Shown piece after piece: positions 1 to 11,420 of a DNA stretch of 64,000 bases (position 1 is the first letter of the stretch; every line of letters begins with the position of its first letter). The DNA lies in assembly GCA_036571765.1 (NCBI GenBank), contig BROE01000005.1, positions 10,011,518 to 10,075,517 on the forward strand. Direction: 5' to 3'. A program made the position numbers and the translations under genes. The DNA is from Plecoglossus altivelis. Lineage: Eukaryota; Chordata; Actinopteri; Osmeriformes; Plecoglossidae. The notes under the pieces were generated by a model. It saw only the letters and a program-made list of their open reading frames with translations, had not been told where the DNA came from and ran no database searches.

Positions 1-652
1 TGCTGTCACACCACTGGTTTTGAAGTTATACTGACCATGACTGTGTGTTTGTGTGTATAGAGAGTTGTATGACCTTGTGTATTTCAAGCATGTTAGTGGT
101 AGTTTGGTTGGTGAACCAGTATTGTGAGCTATGAATTTGCTATTTGTGGTATATGTCTATACACACAAACAAACGTGCCGTTTCCTGTTTAATGTAAGCT
201 ATGTGCATAGATGGTAGCCATGTTGGTTCATTTTGTTGCAAAGCTCTCCAAGTCATGGCTTCACATTTCACTGTGTTTGCCATTTGCTGTCATGGTTTGT
301 GGGTGGGGGCTGTCTACCATAGCCCCCCTCCCAAAACACACATTTTGTTTACCATTGTTCTGAATCTGACAAGAAGTACTCCTTCTCTTCTTACCTTCTG
401 GCATCCTATCAATTTGATTAAATCCTCACTTTCCTGTTGGAGGACATATTGTCTTTTCTCTGTTAATGTCGGTCTCTCTCTCTCTCTGTGGCTGTTCTCA
501 CATTTAATCTTTGTTGTGCTCTTGCTGGCTTTAACATAAGGCTTTGGTAAGAGATCTGGCCCCTCATGTTTGTATTTGAGCCTGACCCAAAATGGCTGAC
601 CCCCTCTCCTCCCGCCTTCTCCCACCTCCCACACACCACAAACATTGTCCAG
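1..652 (+). other. nf1: nf1 intron (partial), upstream of first exon in window
   Basis: Intronic sequence ending in a CT/CA-rich tract and the acceptor AG at 651-652. I see no exon here: the preceding neurofibromin exon, whose product would join directly to VVSQRFPQNS, is not in this stretch. Open frames in it cross a CT-rich tract and have no recognisable homology. Confidence 0.8.
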
Positions 653-2348
653 GTGGTTAGCCAGCGCTTCCCCCAGAACAGCATTGGTGCAGTAGGCAGC
701 GCCATGTTCCTGCGATTCATCAACCCTGCCATTGTGTCCCCCTACGAGGCGGGTATCCTGGACAAGAAGCCCTTGCCCAGGATAGAGAGAGGCCTCAAGC
801 TCATGTCTAAGGTACAGGGGTATACATGAACACATCATGGACCTATAGATCAGATACATTACATGCTAAATCACAGGAACCTTCCAATCACAAACATATT
901 TGACTTCCATTTTCTTTTACCCTTCTGTTTTAAAGCTTGTTCTCCGTCTCTCTCCAGATTCTGCAGAGTATTGCCAACCACGTCCTATTCACCAAGGAAG
1001 AGCACATGAGGCCTTTTAATGACTTTGTAAAAATCAACTTTGATGCAGCTAGTCGGTAAACCATTTGTATGGTTGTTTTTAGCAAAGACGTTTAGGTGGT
1101 GGCTTGATAAATCATTCATTATGAAACGAATCCAACTTCGAAAGCCTATTGAAAGCATGACCTTATTGGTGTTCAGACACCTGGGATTTACTGTTGAAAA
1201 TGTACTTCAAATGAGCATTTCAATTATTTCTGATAATTACCAAGGTTATGATGTGTACTGACAGAGTTTGTGGACTTTCTGCTCAAAATGAATTGAGCCG
1301 GATGGTCTCAATCTAGAATATCGACAAACCATGTTGTCAATCTTGAACGTTTCCACGTTTCATTCATATCATCATGCAGGTTTTTTTTGGACATCGCATC
1401 TGATTCTCCACCAAGTGACTCAGTGAACCACAGCCTATCTTTCATCAGTGATGGTAACGTACTGGCTTTACACCGTCTTCTGTGGAATAATCAAGAGAGG
1501 ATAGGCCAGTATCTATCCAGCAACAGGTCAGTACAAGTTCATTAGCATGTGTAAGTATACATTTGTGTGCACGGATGAATAGCAGCAACATCTGACAAAT
1601 CACAAGCCACTAAGTTTATTAAAAGAATTTCCCATCATCTCAACACATTCGCTTCATATTGGTCTTTTGTTGTATTTCTCATCTGGCAAAATACTAACAA
1701 ATGAACACCCTGAAACGCTTATTTACTATTCCTAACATATTGCAATTATCATGAGGTTATCGCTAGGCCTAACTTACTTTGCAAAGAACTATACATTATT
1801 TTGTTATTTGGAATGATGTTACACTGTAGATTGGAAACTGATTTTATCTAGTTGAATATGAGTTTGTTGTTAATTGTGTTGATGGAAACTGGACTATTTT
1901 AAGTAGTGAGGTGACCTAGGCATATATCTGCATGTTTGTTTTGTTCACTTTTCTGAATGTGTCTTCTTTTTTCATTAGAGACCACAAGGCTGTAGGCAGG
2001 CGGCCTTTTGACAAAATGGCCACCCTCCTTGCTTACCTGGGGCCCCCTGAACACAAGCCTGTAGATGACACTCATTGGTCCAGCCTTAACCTCACTAGCT
2101 CCAAGTTTGAGGAGTTCATGACCAGGTCAATATTTGTCATTCCCTTTCCCCCATGATGTGGACTGTTGGTCAACATCCTATCTGTTGGTACATGTGTAGA
2201 TGATGAAAGTGCTTGATATTGTGGCTCCTTTTCCCAGGCACCAGGTGCATGAGAAAGAAGAGTTTAAGGCCTTGAAGACCCTTAACATCTTCTACCAAGC
2301 TGGCACCTCCAAGACTGGCAATCCTGTCTTCTACTACGTTGCTCGCAG
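653..2348 (+). CDS. nf1: nf1 exons for the C-terminal half of the RasGAP (GRD) domain and the start of Sec14
   Basis: Five exons of 159, 98, 147, 147 and 111 nt. The first carries the RasGAP hallmark FLRFINPAIVSPYEAG; the second gives ILQSIANHVLFTKEEHMRPF. The third reads FFLDIAS and SLSFISDGNVLALHRLLWNN, leaving the GAP fold. The fifth encodes HQVHEKEEFKALKTL and FYQAGTSKTGNPVFYYVARR, the opening of the Sec14-like module. Exon phases chain correctly (0-0-2-2-2-2). The intervening introns (146, 324, 452 and 112 nt) show nothing else. The donor at 2349 opens the 12-kb host intron. Confidence 0.97.
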
Positions 2349-5300
2349 GTAAAACCTGACTAAAGTTTTTACTTTCTATTGAATCATTTTGTTTCTAACT
2401 CATGGCACAACTTAGTGCTAACTCTATAATACCGAAACTGATGTTGATCTTTTTGTATTTTTAAGCAATAATAAAGTGGCTGCAAGATTAAAGTTCTCAA
2501 CTGTTCACTTTAGCTGCTTCACACATTTTAGGAGCTCAGTAAATGAATTTTGTATTCATGACAGCGTTGTGCAAATAATAATTGGATACAAAATTATTCA
2601 ACTTTAATTGAGAAAATATTCAAACTAAAATCTTCATAGGGCTTCATGTTCCTGTCCCTTTCTCTATCATTAGGTTGACAGAGCTTCCCCCTCAATAGAA
2701 TAATGTCAGTCAATGTTTCGCTATGTACATTTCTGCAAGCACATCCTCTTTTTGCAGTTTGTTGCTTTATTCAGAGCAGTTGTAAAATAGAAATGGCTTA
2801 AGAGACTTGAGCTACATCAGGCAAAAATGGCTAACAAATAACATTAATCAACGTGTCTAAATCTCGTGTTATCATCGAAGATATGGAGAGGTTTTATATA
2901 AACGCCCCTCACCCCTGGCTATTTGTCAAAGCACCTAAGTTCAAGTCTCTTCTCTCCTTTTATTTGAACTGTTTAGGCTTTAAAGATTAGAGGGTATTAT
3001 TGACATTGACCCTAAATTTCCATTAGTGCATAACAAGCAGGCGTGTGTGTGTGTGTGTATGTGTGTGTCTCTATGTCTATGAAGGCAGAGGCTAAGAAAA
3101 TGAACTAGGATCTCCTCTAGATAGAAACTCCAACCAAACCACGCAGAAATGCTGTCCAGATGTTCATGTTTGTTTTCTTTATCTCATATAAACCATAAAA
3201 TGCAGTAGCATGTGTCACTTGACAAGCATCAGCTATACAGAGTTGAGCATTCATTTTGCCACACCAACAGTAGCGCTTTTGAGTAGTATCTGTCATGATT
3301 TTGAATAGCTACAGTACATTCACCTAGATATTTTTGTAGGAATTTGAAGGACATAGTTTGACGGCATACTCATGTTTTAAATTGGAGTGGAACGACTTCT
3401 TTGTAAGAAGATGATCGAGAAAACACACAATGATCTTCATCTTAGGCAGTAACAGTCAGGTTTTTAAAAACAAAACGTTAGAACGCTACAATTCCTTCCC
3501 CCATCAGTCTTCATTTGCTTTCCTGTTTCCAAAATGCATTGGTTACAATCCTGTTAAAGATGAGTTAGATGGCTTTTAAGGCAGCCACTGCACCTAAAAG
3601 GTTCAAGGTCACCATTCCTTGAATCTGGTCATGTAGTCCATATCCTTCACTCCTCGCGCTTTCCATGTTTGGCTTCTTGGTGGCAGACCGTGGCCGCCCT
3701 GTTGTGCTTGTATGTGTGGACAGCCAATAGGAAGATGTTGTCCAATCCAACGCCTGGTCCCCTGAACCATTTGCACCTGCTCTCCCCCCCCCAAACATTC
3801 CAGTTTCTATCAGCGCCGATTTGGCAAGGTACCCAGAGGTGACCACTGCTGCCCTGACAGGGGAATCATCGTGACTGAAATCACGCACATCTGCTCCTAG
3901 TGGTGGCTCTGTGTAAGAGGCAAAGTGCCACTCCCCCCCAGGAGTCACCATGTGGGCCTGTCCGCAGGTCGGCCTAGTGTAGCAAGGACAGCCCAAAACA
4001 ATGGCACGGGTGTGCTCAGCCCAGCCTAAGAGCTTAGTAATGTTCTCCTCCTCCTCGCAAGCCCAAGGATTATCCCCTAGTGTCAGCAACTCAAGGCCAA
4101 TCAGCCGATCCAAAACCCCCTCCGCCACCCAGGTAAAGCGGTTGGCATGCAGGTAGAACCGGCTCAACCTGGGCAAACGGTCCAACGAGCCCGGCAAGAT
4201 CTGAACCAGGTAGTTGTGGGATAAATCCACGCTCTCCAGATTGTGAGGCATGTTTGTGGGTACTGTCCAAAACCTATTGTGACTTAAGTTGAGAGCATGA
4301 AGACTTGGCAGGGTGTTGTTGATGAAGACCACCCTCTCCAACTCGTTGGCAGACAGATCCAGAACCCTAAGGTTCCAGTGGTAGGCTGTGTCGTTCTTGT
4401 CCAGGGATCGGAGCTGATTCCCTGCAGCACGAATGTCCCAAAGGGCCCGAGGCAGGGAGGAGGGCAGGCGGCCCAGTCGATTGAAGGACACATCCAGGGT
4501 ACGAAGGTGGGCATAGTGGCTCAGTTGGTCCCCAAGACCTTGTAGGCTGTTTACAAAGAATAATTACTTTTTTATTCATTGGATGGAATTTACACAATAG
4601 TTTGTTGAAATTGTATAAGCTACCCAAGATGGCGCACCCCCCTCCTTAGCCTACAGGCCTTCTCCATCTCAAGGTTAGCAGATCTGCGGGTACATGCTGA
4701 TGGGACTGTACCTGTTGTGGGAGAGGTTGAGGAAGCGGATGTTGTGTTGCAGACCGGGTGGAAGCTGGGTCAGACCTCTGTAGGAGCAGTCCACCACACG
4801 GTGCCCCCGGCTGCAGGAGCACACAGAGGGGCAGATGGCCAGGACCCAGCCCCCCAGGAACCCAGAAAGAACTAGCAGGAGCAGGCCAGCCAGCGGGGCA
4901 CAGTTGAAGGGACACATGGCGAGGGCTCTGAGATGATCCAGAAAGTGGAAGATGCTGGAGGTTGTTGGAAGTGTTGGGGGATGTACAGACACAGAGCAGT
5001 TAATCTCGGTTCTTCCAGAAAAGGGGCATTTTTATCTGTCCAAAATGGCAGATTCTTTGGACCTGCTTATTCATTCATTCATTCATTCATGTTATTTATT
5101 TATTCATTGCTTCAACCTCCACTTATTACAAGTGGAGATAGTATGTAATTTTTATGCAGTGACAACCTGTAAGAAGTCGTTACCTGGCTGAGGTTAACGT
5201 ACAGCTTTGAGCACTACAAGCGTAAAGATTAATAACTCGTAGCATTGAATAGCTTTAAAAAATGCACACATGGGACTATATCAATGACATAAGGCTAGTG

Positions 5301-8300
5301 CCTTGGTCAAAAAGACAGAAAAATATCTTGGATTCAAACACGTTTAGTCTATTTTCAGATGGATGACAAATAGTTGAAATCAATGTTTGCGTGTGCACCC
5401 AGGCACAGCAGTAAAACACTTGTTTAATCAATCCTGAGGCTGCCTGAGACCGAAACGGTCTTTTATTACTGCATGTGCGTCACCCATTCGAAAGACAGGA
5501 AGAATTAGGACCAGTCCATCAATATTTCAGAACATAATATATCAACTCTTGTCCATGAACACCTCTATCCTTCCTTTTTAAAATCTTATTTCCTCCCATA
5601 TCATTTGCATCTAATCTGACAATCAAACGATGTGTACCAGGCTACAAGCTAAGTGCTCTAGGTTAGGATCTGATTTTAACAGTTCTGTTTTAACAGCTCT
5701 CATGCAGTTGACAAGGGTCCTAGTCAGACTGCGAGCTCCTGCCAGAGAGTTGGGGAGCTCGGAAATACTGCAGTGGGTGCCGGCTGAATACATTTAGGGT
5801 GGTACACACACAAACACCTAGTCAAATGACTGTCTTGAAATGCTGGATACAGCATGCAAGGGGAGAGCAGGATAGTTTGGTGTGCTACCAGATACCTCTG
5901 GCGCAAGTTACATGCATAGTTTTCTAGAAACTTCTTCAGGTCATATCACGCTTTGCTTTAACATCACAAGGATCACATACTTTACCAAAATGCACAAGGT
6001 CTGAAATATACAAAAAAAACATACATTGATTTGTTAATAGGTGCATATGATGTGTCAAATTGAGCATAACTACGGCTGCTAATTCTGGTGTGTGGTTCTT
6101 GAGATGAGTAAGAAACAGGCACAGCCTGACGTAGACACATCCTGCTGCAGTCTACCGGCCTAAAGTGGTAGTACTAATCACAGCTCTGTAAGTGTGTGCA
6201 TGCATGTGTGCATGTGTTGGCACCACAGTGCCTTCCTCACTCTCCCTTTCCATGCCGAACTATATATCACTCACCTGATCTTTTCCATGTCTTCAGAAAG
6301 TCATCTCTAGGCTCCTGCCCTTTCTCTCTCTATTCACCTTTGTTTTTCTCTCTGGCTGTTGTCTCAAGCTGCGTAGCAGAGAAAGTGATTGGATTGTTAA
6401 ATGGCAGGCTGTATCTCCCCTCTTTACTTACTCCAACTAGAATTTCTTTTGTCTTTTTGGTTTGTATGCTGGCTCAATTTCTGTCACTCTGGATCTTGTC
6501 CTCACTTCGTTTTCGGTCTCCTTCTCCTCTTCTGTCAAAGGTGTTTATCTGTCCTTCCCCCTTGTACCCCCCCTTTCTCTCTTTGCTTGACGCTGGTTCT
6601 GTGTTGGTGCTGGGGTGTGCAGCCAGCCTCTCTCTCTCTGTCAGCCGTCCTGCCTGCTTCGTCCTGGCATGGCAGAGCGAGGTGCCCTCAATAGCGCCAG
6701 CCTCCTCCACAACGCTCCTCTGCAGGCTCCTGACGCGCACTGCATGGGGGGAAGGAACGTCTGGGAGCTGAAGAGGGAGGGAGGAGTGGAGGGATAAATG
6801 CAGCACAGAGCCGGCCCACTCTGCTGCTGATGAGATGGGGGGAGGGGGGGGGGAGGGAGGGTAGGAGAGTGAGGGGAGGGTAGGGAGGAGGAAAGCTGCT
6901 GCTGACTCCAATCTTTTTAACATTAGGATCCGTGCAGTCTACAAAAGGAAGTCTCTCTTCCTATCCAGGCTTTCACTCTTACTCCCTCTCTCTGTCCTCA
7001 TGGGTCAGTGGAGACTCACATGGGTATTAACATTCTTTTAAACCTTCACAAAGAAAGACACACACACACCCTTGTACTCCGTACAGAAACGTTTAGGTGT
7101 AGACAGCCCCTGCAGCTGATACCACCCAGCTAGGTGACATTGCTCTGAATCAGTAGGCACGAACAGTCTCTCCCCTCTGTCACATGGGCACACACAGGCA
7201 AACACTGCCCCCACCCCTCTTAACAGGGGAGCTGTCTTGCATCCGACACCTGCAACTACACAGTGCACTTATAGTCACTCTTCAAGGTAACACAGCTACT
7301 TGGTTAAAAGGTGCATTTGTATATAACTCTCAATGCCACCACCTCCCCCCACACAAGTACACTGTTGCTTTGAGCTGTTTATCTAAAAATGATTTCATGA
7401 AATGTTTTCTATCTTAATCTGTCTCCCGTTTACTGGTGCACTGATAGCGATCACACCGTCCCATTCCTCTCGTTTAATCAAAACTATAGTTACCAGCTAC
7501 CGCTTTTCAGTTCAGCTGGTTTTAACACCCCTCTTTCCCTCCGTTTAGAAACATTAGCGTGGCTAGCATAGCGTGTCACTCTATCTTTGGGGGGAAAGTC
7601 TGCCTTCACCTCTCTCCGGGACTCTTTCATTCTTTCCATCTGCAGGAACCCTCTTGCCCGTCTGTAATAAAAACTGCGCTCCGGTCAAATGTGCTGAGCC
7701 AGGAGGTAGAAAGATGGTGTGGAATCATTGTCCCGTGCCCAGTGGCCTGTGTTTTATGATGACTGTACCCTCGTAATTGTCATACTGGAGCCTGAGAAAT
7801 ATACAACATTGAAAGAATACAACTTTATTGATCCCAAAACGTATTGGTTACGTATCTGTTAAATATCTCAATGTATAACAGTTTTAATAGCATAATTACA
7901 AAAAGAGAGATACAGAAACATCCCGCTGTTTTGTTATCGTAACAGAAAGAGACAAGTTAGAAAGGTTTAGTCAGTACTTATATGCCAATCTTTGACCCAG
8001 TGCCAGACGTCTAAGACTCCGCTAATGGTGAGTGTCTTGTGATTCAAATGTCTACTTCACTCCCTCTTCCTTCTGTTAAGATGCACTTCGTCTTTCATTT
8101 CAACCAGACCAGAGGGCACGTCCACCGACCTTACAGTCCTGTCTGTAAAATGTGTTTCTTGGTGTTTCCCTCTTGGAATCACACAAGACGGTTGTGTTGG
8201 ACCACCGACCAGCTTGCAGATGGACGAGTCATCATTTTGTCTCTGTAACGCCATACAGTCTGCCGGTTTTGTTGCTACTGCAGGCTAAATCATTCAGTTA

Positions 8301-11300
8301 GGGACCAGCCTAGATTACACAGTAGACCTTGGTGGTCCATCCACAATAGTCCGTAAGGAGGATGACGTAACACCCATCAAAAGGGTGAAACTGCATGGAA
8401 ACAATAGGCAGCTTTGCAGGTAAAGGAAAGGCAAGAAGAGTCACTGAAACCAAACCAATATTAGCATTGTACTTCAAATAGAGATGCAGATATAATTACA
8501 TAGAGGGTAAACCCCTGGCACAGATGTTGAAGAAATAATGTTTTCATAAACTGGTCGTTTTTTCGGAAGGAAAGTCTTTCATACCTTTTTCCAAAAAATG
8601 ATACAATTAGATTCATACCATAATGCTGTAGTTCATTAACTAGATCACTTTTGTTTGAATGAGTAGCATGGTGTGCAATTGATGGGTTGTTCAGATTCCA
8701 AAATTCTGATGTCAGACGTCTAAACTGAACATACATGAGTGGTTTTACTCTAGTGGTTTTAAGTGGTTTTTACTGCTCTTTATTCTATCAGCCATCCTTT
8801 CTCAGTCACTCATTTCCTTAGATACAAGCACATACACTCACAAATACTAAACCAACTTGTGGTCTTGAGTTGTTTTTCTTGTTCCTCATTTTCTTGTTGG
8901 TACATTTTTCTCTTACGGAGTGTGAGCCAGTGAAGAGAGTGAGAGCTGAATTTATAACTGCTGTATCTTCCGGGTGACAGACTTTATAGAGGAGGATAAA
9001 GCAGATGCTGGGGTTTGGTATCTGGTGTGCAGGGTTGGAGAGAGAGAGGCAGAGGCGTTTGACAATCACCATCCACCAGGGATGAATTGTGGTCTGAACC
9101 TTGGCAGTAGAGTTTTTATTTTTTACAGAATGTTCCAGGCTTAGCATAAAGCAGTATACCACGTAAACCCCACGTGGTATTTCAGTACACTTTTGTTTTC
9201 TATAAATATGTACATGTACTTTTGCTGTAGAAAATCATATTGGGTTGCAGTTGTTCATGTCACGAATTGTGGTTTCTTAATATATGAGGTAGAGCTGATG
9301 TGTTCATCTCATATGTTGCCTTCCTGTTTTCACTTCTCAGAAACTGCTAAGGCCTGTATGCAGTCGTTTCTATTTTGGTTTTGTGACTAAATCCATTGAC
9401 AGCCCACTGCCCAACAGATCTTTTCTTGTTCTCAATAAATATGGCTTTAAATAAGTCTCACCTTTTGACAAGGCAAACAAATGCTGATTCAGGTGCAGAA
9501 CTGTGGTTACAAGGTAAAGCATAGATACCATGGCGACACCGCCAGCATTTTTCGTCATGATGGTTCTTACGTGAGTAAAGGGGGAGCAGGGGGTATAACG
9601 GCCCCAGGTGTGTTTGGTGCACTGGGAATGGCACCAGGACCGGGACTCGTGTCAACGTCCATCAAAGGTAGAGAGTCTTTAGGTGGTGAAAGAGGGTGAA
9701 CATCTGAGTGGTCTGAACTTGAGGCTGCGTCGTCAATGGCAGCAGGTGTCTTGGGATCACTATCATGGTCGGTGGATGTGTTCGTCGGAGAGATTGAACT
9801 TGGAAATTCCTGTTCCTTGATTTCTTTTGCTTTCAAATTGGTTTCAATGCTTGGTTTGACCTCTGCAGCACTTAACTCCCTTCCAAATGTACTTCCTGGA
9901 ACATTCTCCATTTTGTAGTCTGTATTTGTCTCCTGAAGCAAAGACAGCCTTGTGGACAGCCTCTGAGGCAGGAATCCCACTAAAGAGATACGTTGTGATC
10001 CTCTTAAGTGGACTTGTCCGTTGGCGTCATCATCAGCGACACTGTCCAGAAAAGGGGAGGGGCCAGCCCATTCTGTATTCGTCATCTGTTTTCTCTGTAG
10101 CCTGCCTCTCCTGATGAAGATGACGACAAAACCAAGTATCATAATTATCAGCGATCCACCAATCAGCACCGCCACCACCGAGCCGTAATGAACCGTGTCT
10201 TTGAGGGGTTTCTGATTCGTTGACTGTGTTGTTCGATCTGTTGGTTCTCTTTTGGCTGTGACTGCAGTGACGGTGGAAGCAATTGCAGGCATCTGAGTGG
10301 TGACCACTTGAGTGATGGGGCCATTGGTGCTAGTTGTCATGTCAACAGCTTCTCTCACTGTGGTTGAGGATGAAGGGTTTGTTTTAGACATGACTGTTGA
10401 ACCAGGAGCAGTGGAGTCTGAGGTTGTAGCAAGAGACTGGTCTGTTGGTGGCTCATCATTGGATTGTGGAGTGGTGCTCGTCATTTCTATGGTTGAAACT
10501 TGTGATACGGTGTTTGGGAAGGGAGCGTCACTGGCTTTTGTTCTTGAATCTGTCTTTGTTGTAGCCACACCTATTGATGCCTCTCCTGATTGGTCTTTGG
10601 TTGTGTTGGGTTGCATTGTTATTGTGGAGATGTTGAAGTCTGACTCCATGGCCACAGAAACGATGGTGTCTGGTCTGGTTTGAGTGAGTGGTCTCGAACG
10701 AACGTCCGAAGTCCAAGGTTGAGTAGACGGTTCTATTGTAGTCTTAGGGGTTTTGCTGGGTTTCAGGGTTCCTTCATTCCCTCCATTCCTTGAACTGGTG
10801 TGTTGGGTGAGCTGTTCAGGTGTCACAGTGCCATTGGTGCTGCCCAGTGTCAGCGTCCACTGGGACTGAAGCAGAACCAGAACAAAGGAGAAATGCAATC
10901 CTGCCATTGTTGTCTTCTCAGAATGACGATGTATCTGGGTGACTGACAAACACAGGAAAGGTTTTTGTGAAATTTCGGCATTCATGCATGATGTCTCTGT
11001 TTCTTCATGCTGGTTGATAGAGGGCTGTTTAAGCTCAAGGTCGTTTGAGTAAAATGGCGTAATTGTGAAATAAAAAGGCTTATGTTTAAAATGTGGCATT
11101 ATGTGAAAGTATGAAATTAGGATCAGAGACTTTTGTCTAGTTTGTATTTTTTTGTTCATTTACACAATTTGTACCCACACCAAATGTTTTTTTTTCCCAA
11201 GCTGGTCTACTTCACAATTACGCTTTTTTTGGTAGAATTTTAAATGGACTTATTTTAATTTAACAAAACTTCTCGTAAATAAAATAATATGTTGCTCAGT

Positions 11301-11389
11301 TTTAATAGCTTTACATTAGTTGTACACAATGTCTTGCCTTTATCATTCCCACAGATAGAGGAACCAAGGCTCATCAATATATATACAGT

Positions 11390-11420
<31 letters not shown>

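Noticed and set aside
314..859. Minus-strand frame of 181 codons across the first nf1 exon
   Set aside because: It overlaps antisense to a highly conserved nf1 exon and runs through intron and CT-rich DNA; no recognisable domain.
4918..4992. Use of the upstream in-frame ATG at 4992 as the omg start
   Set aside because: It would place 25 residues before the hydrophobic signal peptide; the ATG at 4917 gives a normal secretory start.
6196..6923. Overlapping 191-, 97- and 149-codon frames on both strands
   Set aside because: They track CT-rich low-complexity DNA (Leu/Ser/Pro-rich products) and have no homology that I can see.
10908..11159. N-terminal extension of evi2b to the upstream ATG
   Set aside because: The extension has no signal peptide and precedes a perfect one at 10907; the region probably contains 5'UTR and intron.
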